In this document: in pieces, positions 6,601-12,606 of the stretch | Position numbering within the stretch: the first letter of the stretch is position 1 | How the letters are laid out: the number at the start of each line of letters is the position of its first letter | DNA from: Comamonadaceae bacterium | GTDB taxonomy: Bacteria > Pseudomonadota > Gammaproteobacteria > Burkholderiales > Burkholderiaceae_C | DNA: 13,208 bases | Direction: 5' to 3' | Assembly: GCA_947457975.1 (NCBI GenBank) | Contig: CANGYC010000038.1 | Coordinates: forward strand, 1 to 13,208 | Program-made: the position numbers and the translations under genes | Notes under the pieces: generated by a model | The model's database searches: none | What the model saw: only the letters and a program-made list of their open reading frames with translations | Told to the model about the DNA's origin: nothing

Positions 6601-6613
6601 TCCATTTAATGGA
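6601..6613. promoter_or_regulatory. Candidate operator, perfect palindrome TCCATT-T-AATGGA
   Basis: A perfect 6-1-6 inverted repeat ends 16 bp upstream of the minus-strand -35. Its TCCA...TGGA arms are of the kind seen in IclR-family operators such as the E. coli IclR site. The nearby IclR gene at 7908 is the obvious candidate to bind it. A position upstream of -35 suits activation; this is inference. Confidence 0.6.
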
Positions 6614-6734
6614 ACAAAAGGGAAAGTTTTCGACCCTGCCCGCATTCGCGCCTTTGCTTCGCACTTTTGCTGCCGATGATCTGGCCGACTGAAATCCAAG
6701 CCCTGCTGCACGCCTCTGTAACCAGGCTAATAAG

Positions 6735-6747
6735 TCCAAATAATGAA
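6735..6747. promoter_or_regulatory. Degenerate second operator-like box
   Basis: TCCAAATAATGAA matches the palindrome at 6601-6613 at 10 of 13 positions and lies exactly 16 bp upstream of the plus-strand -35, the same distance as the first box from its own promoter. It is not a perfect palindrome, so binding would be weaker. Confidence 0.4.
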
Positions 6748-6763
6748 ATAAATGAGTTGCCGC

Positions 6764-6793
6764 TTGACATGAAAAACAGCCGCCTCCTACGAT
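6764..6793 (+). promoter_or_regulatory. Sigma-70 promoter for the binding protein and iclR-type genes
   Basis: A perfect -35 TTGACA (6764-6769), an 18-bp spacer and a -10 TACGAT (6788-6793) are present. The start would be near 6800, leaving a leader of about 90 nt before the ATG at 6891. Confidence 0.75.
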
Positions 6794-6890
6794 GAATCGC
6801 CACCGCTGTGTTCCGGCCTTCCATGTGTGCGCCAGGACAAGCCATCCGCCCGTGTTCTTCACTGCCACTTTCTGACCAAAGGACTACCCC

Positions 6891-7871
6891 ATGCAGAAGA
6901 CCTCTTTGAACGCGCTCTGGGCCACCCTCGCCTGCGCTCTGGCCCTGGCAGGACCTGCCGCCGCGCAAACCGCGAACTACCCGTCCAAGCCCATCACCCT
7001 GGTGATCGGCTTCACGCCGGGCGGCATCTCGGACGTGCTATCCCGGGCCCTGGCGGCGCGGCTGACAGCGCAGATGGGACAAAACGTGGTGGTGGAGAAC
7101 AAGGCCGGTGCGGGCACCACCATCGCCTCGGCCTTTGTGGCCGCCGCCGCGCCGGACGGCTACACGCTCTATTTCCAGGACATGACCACGCATGCCATCA
7201 GCGCGGCCACCTACAAGAAGTTGCGCTACGACTCGTGGAACGATTTCACGATGGTCAGCCTGGTCGCCTCCACGCCCCTGATGCTGGTCTCCAGCATCGC
7301 CTCGGGCGCCAAGGACGTGAAGACCCTGGTGGCCCAGGCCAAGGCCAGGCCCGACCAGATCGTCTACGCCTCCTCAGGCAATGGCGCCATCACGCACCTG
7401 GTTGGTGAATCCTTCAAGCAGCTCACGGGCACCAAAGCCCTGCATGCACCTTACAAGGGCAGCTCGCCCGCCACGCAGGCCATCATTGCTGGCGAGGTGA
7501 TGTACACCTTCTCCACCATGCCGCCCGCGGTCACCCAGTCCAAGGGCGGTCGCGTCTATCCGCTGGCCGTGACCTCGGGCAAGCGTGTCAATGCAGCGCC
7601 GGATGTACCCACGCTCAAGGAACTGGGCCTGCCCCTGGAAGTGCTGCTTTACAGCGGCGTGATGGGCCCCAAAGGCATGCCGCAGGAAATCGTCGAGCGC
7701 CTGGGCAACGAAATCAGGAAGGCCCTGGCCAGCCCCGAAATGAGGACCACACTGGCCAACGCCGGTGCCGAAGAGATGCCCAGCACGCCCGCCGAGTTCG
7801 CCGCCCTGATGAAAGTGGAGTCTGAAAAGATGGCCCGGGCGGTTCAACTCGCTGGCGTGACGCAGGACTGA
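6891..7871 (+). CDS. Second Bug/TctC-family periplasmic substrate-binding protein
   Basis: The 326-residue protein is a TTT-type periplasmic receptor. A signal peptide occupies about 1-25 (cleavage near AAA-QT). Family marks are PITLVIGFTPGGISDVLSR (34-52, with Asp48), VVENKAGAGTT, PDGYTLYF, APYKGSSPA and APDVPTLKELG. It differs clearly from the binding protein at 4462-5445 in the loops that contact ligand (GGISD here, GGQGD there; NKAGAG here, NRPGVSG there), so the two probably bind related but different ligands or serve different roles, such as uptake and sensing. AAAGGA at 6878-6883 is a good ribosome binding site. It is divergent from the catabolic genes, and the IclR regulator follows after 36 bp, probably in the same transcript. 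No TctA/TctB partner is seen in the window. Confidence 0.95.
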   Translation: MQKTSLNALWATLACALALAGPAAAQTANYPSKPITLVIGFTPGGISDVLSRALAARLTAQMGQNVVVENKAGAGTTIASAFVAAAAPDGYTLYFQDMTTHAISAATYKKLRYDSWNDFTMVSLVASTPLMLVSSIASGAKDVKTLVAQAKARPDQIVYASSGNGAITHLVGESFKQLTGTKALHAPYKGSSPATQAIIAGEVMYTFSTMPPAVTQSKGGRVYPLAVTSGKRVNAAPDVPTLKELGLPLEVLLYSGVMGPKGMPQEIVERLGNEIRKALASPEMRTTLANAGAEEMPSTPAEFAALMKVESEKMARAVQLAGVTQD

Positions 7872-7897
7872 GGCGCCGCTGCTGGAACTTGGCACAC

Positions 7898-7901
7898 GAG
7901 G
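7898..7901 (+). promoter_or_regulatory. Shine-Dalgarno GAGG pointing at an ATC start codon
   Basis: GAGG at 7898-7901 lies six bases before ATC at 7908-7910. No ATG, GTG or TTG exists in that frame between the stop codon TAG at 7902 and the GTG at 7977. This spacing is what identifies ATC as the likely start of the IclR gene. Confidence 0.6.
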
Positions 7902-7907
7902 TAGCCT

Positions 7908-8684
7908 ATCCCCGCTGAATCGACCCAGGTTGCCGGCACGCAGACCATCAGTCGGGCCATTCGTGCCCTGCGCCTGGTGGCGACGCAGTCGGCCAACGGC
8001 ATGCGCCTGGTCGACCTGGCGCAGCAGATGGGCCTGGAGCGCCCCACGGCCCACCGCCTGCTCAAGGCGCTGATGCACGAGGGCCTGCTGGTCAGGCACG
8101 AGGGCAGCCGCCGGTACAGCCTGGGGCCGCAGCTGTTCGAGCTGGGCCTGGCGGCCACACACCACTTCAACCTGCGCGATGTCTGCCAGCCCGTCTGCAC
8201 CTACTTGGCGGAGCAGACGGGCGACACGTCCTTTCTGTTCCTGCGCAGCGGACACGACGCCATCTGCATTTCACGCACCCAGGGCAGCTACCCCATCCAG
8301 ACGCCCTTCGTGCCCATGGGCAGCCGGCAACCGCTGGGTGTGAGCGCAGGCGGGCTGGCCCTGCTGACGGCCCTTCCTGCGGCAGAGATCGAGGCCATCA
8401 TCAGCGCCATCGAACCCAGGCTGCCGGCCTACGGCGACCTGACGGCCGACAAACTCAGGGACTTGTGCGCACTGGGCCAGCGCCAGGGCCACGCCCTGAC
8501 AGAGAACCACGCCGTGCCCGGGGTGCGGGCCATCGGCCTGCCCATCTGCGATGTCTCACAGCGGCCGATTGCCGCCATCTCGGTGGCCTCCACCCAGACC
8601 CGCATGAGCGAGCAGCGCATCAGCGCCATCCTGCCCATGCTCAGGCAGGCGGCCCAGGAGATTTCTCGGCTCCTGCAGCAGTAG
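7908..8684 (+). CDS. IclR-family transcriptional regulator, probable ATC start
   Basis: The 258-residue protein (start at 7908) has the two IclR-family domains. The N-terminal winged helix-turn-helix (about 8-75) contains TQTISRAIRALRLV, then GMRLVDLAQQMGLERPTAHRLLKAL with the recognition helix, and the wing HEGSRRYSLG. The C-terminal effector domain (about 85-258) has GDTSFLFLRSG, PLGVSAGGLALL, and AIGLPICD then AAISVAS near the end. Starting at GTG 7977 would give 235 residues but would remove the first DNA-binding helix and has no Shine-Dalgarno. The frame upstream encodes a normal IclR N-terminus back to ATC at 7908, which has GAGG at the right distance. The gene therefore either uses a non-canonical AUC start or carries an ATG-to-ATC change. 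It lies 36 bp after the binding-protein gene and is the natural regulator of the divergent cluster; its ligand is unknown. Confidence 0.9.
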   Translation: MPAESTQVAGTQTISRAIRALRLVATQSANGMRLVDLAQQMGLERPTAHRLLKALMHEGLLVRHEGSRRYSLGPQLFELGLAATHHFNLRDVCQPVCTYLAEQTGDTSFLFLRSGHDAICISRTQGSYPIQTPFVPMGSRQPLGVSAGGLALLTALPAAEIEAIISAIEPRLPAYGDLTADKLRDLCALGQRQGHALTENHAVPGVRAIGLPICDVSQRPIAAISVASTQTRMSEQRISAILPMLRQAAQEISRLLQQ

Positions 8685-8810
8685 GCGCCCGGCGTCAACA
8701 TTCCTTCTTTGGTCATACGTCAGAAATATTTAAGGATGAGTCAATTTAAAGAAAGAAGTTAATGCAATCATTTGCAGTCTGTTGATATTTCATGCCTCTG
8801 ACCCCTCAGC
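8685..8810 (+). other. AT-rich leader upstream of the hybrid kinase gene
   Basis: This 126-bp gap contains an AT-rich stretch (about 8725-8795) unlike its neighbours, and a short inverted repeat TGCAA, TCAT, TTGCA at 8763-8776. I see no convincing -35/-10 pair and no terminator for the preceding IclR gene. It probably contains the promoter of the kinase gene. Confidence 0.4.
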
Positions 8811-11246
8811 GTGCCCTTCCAACCTGCCACCCTGCGCCCGACTGCTGAGCTTGCCAGCAAGCTCACCGGGGTCGAACCTGCAGCCGCTCCCTCACCCGCT
8901 GCCAGCCCGGCGCTGCTGACCACACGGGGGCTCATGCAAGGCAGCCCCCTGCCCATGCTGTTGTGGTGGGGAGCAGACCAGACGCTCCAGTGCAACGAGG
9001 CCTACCAGCGGCTGATCGGGCAAAGCGCAGCCGCGCTGCAACCCCAGGCCTGGGGACCGCAGTGGAGCGAAGTGGCCAGCTACATCGAGCAGGTCCAGGC
9101 CACGGGACAGGTGGTCTGGCACGAGAACGCGCACCTGCTTCTGCCCCATGCGCCGGCCGGCGAGTTCTGCGGCACCTACAGCTACAACCCGGTGTATGGC
9201 GCCGCTGGTGTCGAAGGCGTGCTCTTCATCTGCTCACGTCACTACCGGGCCAGCACGGTGCATGCGGACGGCCGATTCGGCTATGCGGCCGTCATTCACT
9301 CCATGGACATGGGCTTTGCCATCGTGGAGGCGGTGAACACGCCTGCAGGCGAGCTCTTGGACTACTGCTTCATCGAAGTCAACCCGGCCTGGGCCATCCA
9401 GACGGGCATGCGCGAGGTGCAGGGCAAGTGCATCAACGAGATCGCCAAGGACCAGCGCGAACCCTTCTGGGCCCAAACCATCGGGGAGGTGATCGCCACA
9501 GGCTTGGCCGTGCGCGCCACCACCGCATCGAGCTATCTGCAGCGCAACCTGGATGTGTATGCCATGCGCCTGGGCGGGCCTGGCAGCCGGCAGGTGGCTC
9601 TGCTGGTGCGCGACATCACGAAAAAGACCCAGTCACTGGAGGCCCTGCAACGCAGCGAACAGCGCGCACGGGCTGAGGCCGAGCGGGCCGAAGCCGAGCG
9701 CCAGCGGCTCGACGCTGTGCTGGAGGCCACGCCGGTGGCCATGTTCGTGGCCAACGAGCACGGCGAGTTCATGAGCGCCAATTCGCGGGCGCGCGAAGAA
9801 TGGGGCACCCATCCCCAGGCCAGCAGTCAGCACTGGATGGGCTGGTGGGCCGACGGGCAGGCACGGCATGGCCAGCGCCTGGACCGCAGCGAATGGCCGC
9901 TCAACCGCGCCTTAAAGGGCGAGGTCTCACGCGAGATCATCGAAATCGCTTCGCCCGAAGATGCCAGCCAGCGCAAGATCTACGTGGTGACCGGCTCGCC
10001 CATCTTCCAAGAGGGCGCCGATGGCCGACGCATCAAGGGCGCCGTGGTCGCTGGCATGGAGATCACCGACCGCGCACGGGCCGAGGAGGCGCTGCAGGAA
10101 GCGCACCTGCGCAAGGACGAATTCCTGGCCATGCTGGCCCACGAGCTGCGCAACCCACTGGCGCCCATAGGCGCTGCGGCCGAACTCATGAGTCGGCCCA
10201 ACGCAGGCAAGGAGCTGATGCTGCGCACCAGCGCCATCATCGCCCGGCAGGTGCGGCACATGACTGGCCTGGTCGATGACCTGCTGGACATGTCGCGGGT
10301 GAGTCGGGGCACCATCACCCTGGACAAAGAGTGCCTGGACACCACCTCGGTGCTCAACGACGCCGTCGAACAGGTCACGCCCCTGCTGCGCGCCAAGCGC
10401 CACCGGCTGGAGCTGGAGCCGCTCAGCCAGCCGCTGCTCTTTGAAGGTGACCGCAAGCGGGTCATCCAAGTCCTAAGCAACCTGCTGAACAACGCCATCA
10501 AGTACACGCCCGAAGGGGGCCTGATTCGTCTGTCCATGACCCAGGTGGACGAACACCTGGAGATCCGCATCACAGACAACGGCCAGGGGATGGACGGCAC
10601 CACGCTGGCGCATGCCTTCGAGCTCTTCGTGCAGGCCAAGCGCAGCTCCGACCGGCAGCTGGGCGGGCTGGGCATCGGACTGGCCCTGGTCAAGAAGCTG
10701 GTGGAGCTCCATGGCGGCCAGGTCAGCGCGCACAGCCGCGGTCTGGGCCAGGGCAGCGAATTCCTGGTGTGCTTACCCAGCAGCCGACGCGGCTCACCCC
10801 CCGCGGGCATGAAGGCGGCAGCCGCGCGGGCGGCCACGCACAGTCTGCAGGTGATGGTGGTGGACGACCATGTCGACGCCGCCACCACCCTGGCCATGCT
10901 CATCGAATCGGAGGGCTACGCCTGCAGCGTCAAGCACCAGCCCGAAGAGGCGCTGGAGGCTTCTCGCCAACAGGCCTGCGATGTGTTTGTTCTAGACATC
11001 GGCCTGCCCGGCATGGACGGCCGCGAGATGGCCCGCCGCCTGCGCGCCCAGCCTGCGACCACGTCGGCCCTCCTGATTGCGCTGTCGGGCTACGCGCAAC
11101 CCGAAGACAAGAAAGCCGCCTTCTCCGCCGGCTTCGACCACTACCTGGTCAAGCCGGTGGACACCGCGCAGCTGCTGGACCTGCTGGCCGAGCGCGCCGC
11201 GCAGCTGCGGGCAGGCGAGCAAGCCGCACAGGATCGACCGGGCTGA
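8811..11246 (+). CDS. Hybrid sensor histidine kinase / response regulator with PAS domains
   Basis: The 811-residue protein has a Pro/Ala-rich N-terminus (1-45), PAS-like sensor regions at about 46-145, 158-270 and 300-420 (the second ends LLVRDIT and is followed by an Arg/Glu-rich coiled coil, 271-300), then the kinase core. The H box is LAHELRNPL with phospho-acceptor His444, the N box NLLNNAIKYTPEGG (from 557), the G1 box DNGQGMD (Asp589) and the G2 box GLGIGLALV. A C-terminal receiver (about 690-800) has VMVVDDH, phospho-acceptor Asp729 in VLDIGLPGMDG, IALSGY and Lys781 in LVKPVD. No transmembrane helix is seen, so it senses an internal signal. All catalytic residues look intact. The GTG at 8811 is the first start after an in-frame stop but has no clear Shine-Dalgarno; ATG at 8934, just before the first PAS region, is a possible alternative. 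No cognate output regulator is adjacent. It may act by phosphotransfer or as a stand-alone regulator. Confidence 0.94.
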   Translation: MPFQPATLRPTAELASKLTGVEPAAAPSPAASPALLTTRGLMQGSPLPMLLWWGADQTLQCNEAYQRLIGQSAAALQPQAWGPQWSEVASYIEQVQATGQVVWHENAHLLLPHAPAGEFCGTYSYNPVYGAAGVEGVLFICSRHYRASTVHADGRFGYAAVIHSMDMGFAIVEAVNTPAGELLDYCFIEVNPAWAIQTGMREVQGKCINEIAKDQREPFWAQTIGEVIATGLAVRATTASSYLQRNLDVYAMRLGGPGSRQVALLVRDITKKTQSLEALQRSEQRARAEAERAEAERQRLDAVLEATPVAMFVANEHGEFMSANSRAREEWGTHPQASSQHWMGWWADGQARHGQRLDRSEWPLNRALKGEVSREIIEIASPEDASQRKIYVVTGSPIFQEGADGRRIKGAVVAGMEITDRARAEEALQEAHLRKDEFLAMLAHELRNPLAPIGAAAELMSRPNAGKELMLRTSAIIARQVRHMTGLVDDLLDMSRVSRGTITLDKECLDTTSVLNDAVEQVTPLLRAKRHRLELEPLSQPLLFEGDRKRVIQVLSNLLNNAIKYTPEGGLIRLSMTQVDEHLEIRITDNGQGMDGTTLAHAFELFVQAKRSSDRQLGGLGIGLALVKKLVELHGGQVSAHSRGLGQGSEFLVCLPSSRRGSPPAGMKAAAARAATHSLQVMVVDDHVDAATTLAMLIESEGYACSVKHQPEEALEASRQQACDVFVLDIGLPGMDGREMARRLRAQPATTSALLIALSGYAQPEDKKAAFSAGFDHYLVKPVDTAQLLDLLAERAAQLRAGEQAAQDRPG

Positions 11247-11359
11247 GCAGGCCGGGGAGCCGGCTAGACTGGGCGCCTTTCAAAGTAGCCCACTCGCATG
11301 ACCCCTTCGATTCCCACAGCCCACGGACCGGAACGATCAGGCAGGCAGATAAGAACCCC

Positions 11360-11380
11360 GCAGGCTTTCAGCGAGCCTGC
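11360..11380 (+). other. Hairpin in the leader of the acyltransferase gene
   Basis: GCAGGCT (11360-11366) and AGCCTGC (11374-11380) form a perfect 7-bp stem with a seven-base loop, 25 bp before the GTG start. No T tract follows, so it is not a typical terminator. It may shape the leader or be chance. Confidence 0.35.
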
Positions 11381-11405
11381 CAGCGCGTCCAGCCGGAACT
11401 AAGAC

Positions 11406-12515
11406 GTGGCCTCGCGTCAACTCCATATTGATGCGCTGAAATTCCTCGCAGCGCACGCCATCGTCCTGCACCACGCCGCTCTCTATGGTCCCTTGTCTGA
11501 GGGTCTGGCAGCGGCCTTCCCGGAGCTGGCGTCCTGGCTGGTCAGCCATGCGCTCAAGGTCGTGCATGTGTTTCTGGCCGTCGGCGGTTTTCTGGCCGCA
11601 CGCTCGCTGTCCGAGCAAGCGGTGGGCATGCGCGCCTGGTCAGGCGCTGTGCGCGATCGATTTGCGCGCACCATGCCGCCTTATGCGGCAGCCTTACTGC
11701 TGGCCATGGTCTGCAGCGCCGTGGCACGGCCCTGGCTGCCCGGTGACTTCATCCCCCTGCCTCCGACCGGCTGGCAGGTGCTCGCACACCTGGGCTTCTT
11801 GCAGGGCATCCTGCACTTCGATTCACTGTCTGCAGGGGTTTGGTACGTGGCCATGGACTTCCAGCTCTTTGCCGTGCTGGCTGGCCTGTTGGCCCTGGGT
11901 TCTAAGCGCCGATGGGCACTGGTGCTGCTGCTGGCGGTAGCCTCCATGCTGATCTTCAACCGCCACGCTGGCCTCGATGACTGGGCTGTTTATTTTTTTG
12001 GCAGCTATGGCCTGGGTGCGCTGGCATTCAAGGCCAGTCGTTCCCCCCAGGCCTACCGCTGGCTGGCTCTGCTGGCGCTTCTGGGCCTGCTGGCGCTGGC
12101 GGTGGAGATGCGCGATCGCTTGCTGCTGGCCCTGGCAACGGCGCTCTACCTGGGCCTGCGCGAAGTCCGGTACCGCACACGACCGCCCACCTCGCAGGCA
12201 CCATCAAGTGCGTCGGCATGGCGCGTGAGACTGGCCAGCGTCGTGGTGCACCAAGGCGCTTGTTCCTATGCGCTCTTTCTGATCCATTTCCCGGTGCTGA
12301 TGCTGGCCAACGTTTTGTCCATTGGCCTGGGCAAGAGCCAGCCAGCTCAAGCCGTGGGCCTGCTGCTGCTGGCCTGGCTGGTGAGCACAGTGATGGCCAT
12401 GGCCTTCTATCGATGGGTGGAACTGCCGCTGACTCGCTTGGCAAAGACACCGCGCCTGAATTCCCGGCTGCCTGCACCCGAGACCCATGCCCCCAGCCAG
12501 GCCAGCATGCGCTGA
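11406..12515 (+). CDS. Membrane acyltransferase family 3 (OafA-like)
   Basis: The 369-residue integral membrane protein resembles the acyltransferase-3 family, which moves acyl groups (often acetyl) onto sugars of surface polysaccharides or other extracytoplasmic molecules. The N-terminus RQLHIDALKFLAAHAIVLHH (4-23) matches the family start, with the conserved His pair at 22-23 at the end of helix 1. VHVFLAVGGFLAARSL then stands where family members have a Phe/Ser-Gly-Phe motif, and GVWYVAMDFQLF matches the mid-protein tryptophan motif. About ten hydrophobic helices follow, ending near VSTVMAMAFYRWVELP, which is the usual family ending. A Pro/Ser-rich tail closes the protein. It starts at GTG, because TAA lies just two codons upstream in frame. 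GGA in the leader is a weak ribosome binding site. It stands alone downstream of the kinase gene; substrate unknown. Confidence 0.9.
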   Translation: MASRQLHIDALKFLAAHAIVLHHAALYGPLSEGLAAAFPELASWLVSHALKVVHVFLAVGGFLAARSLSEQAVGMRAWSGAVRDRFARTMPPYAAALLLAMVCSAVARPWLPGDFIPLPPTGWQVLAHLGFLQGILHFDSLSAGVWYVAMDFQLFAVLAGLLALGSKRRWALVLLLAVASMLIFNRHAGLDDWAVYFFGSYGLGALAFKASRSPQAYRWLALLALLGLLALAVEMRDRLLLALATALYLGLREVRYRTRPPTSQAPSSASAWRVRLASVVVHQGACSYALFLIHFPVLMLANVLSIGLGKSQPAQAVGLLLLAWLVSTVMAMAFYRWVELPLTRLAKTPRLNSRLPAPETHAPSQASMR

Positions 12516-12564
12516 GCATCCACACCCAAGGTAGCTCGCGGAAGGTGTGTTGCGTCCCGCAAAG

Positions 12565-12596
12565 CACAAGGCCCGCGCCATTGAGCGGGCCTTGTG
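12565..12596. terminator. Hairpin between convergent genes, probable bidirectional terminator
   Basis: A 12-bp perfect stem (CACAAGGCCCGC at 12565-12576 and GCGGGCCTTGTG at 12585-12596) with an eight-base loop lies between the acyltransferase gene (plus) and the CBM-protein gene (minus). The T tracts on both sides are short or broken, so efficiency is uncertain, but the position between convergent stops fits termination from both directions. Confidence 0.75.
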
Positions 12597-12606
12597 GTTC
12601 AGGACA

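Larger units (their letters stand above)
6480..6890. other. 411-bp divergent intergenic control region
   Basis: This gap separates the minus-strand catabolic genes from the plus-strand binding protein and IclR regulator. Its middle part (about 6575-6760) has several AT-rich stretches compared with the flanking genes. It holds a promoter for each direction, a perfect 6-1-6 palindrome, and a degenerate second copy of it. The plus-strand leader from about 6800 to 6890 shows no clear hairpin. I find no gene here. Confidence 0.85.

Noticed and set aside
6792..6875. 27-codon frame in the leader of the second Bug gene (ATG in TACGATG)
   Set aside because: Its ATG overlaps the -10 element, so the transcript would start after it; there is no Shine-Dalgarno.
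7374..8255. Minus-strand open frame across the second Bug and IclR genes
   Set aside because: It spans two clear plus-strand genes and shows no domain motif.
7977..8684. IclR gene starting at GTG 7977
   Set aside because: It removes the first helix of the DNA-binding domain and has no ribosome binding site.
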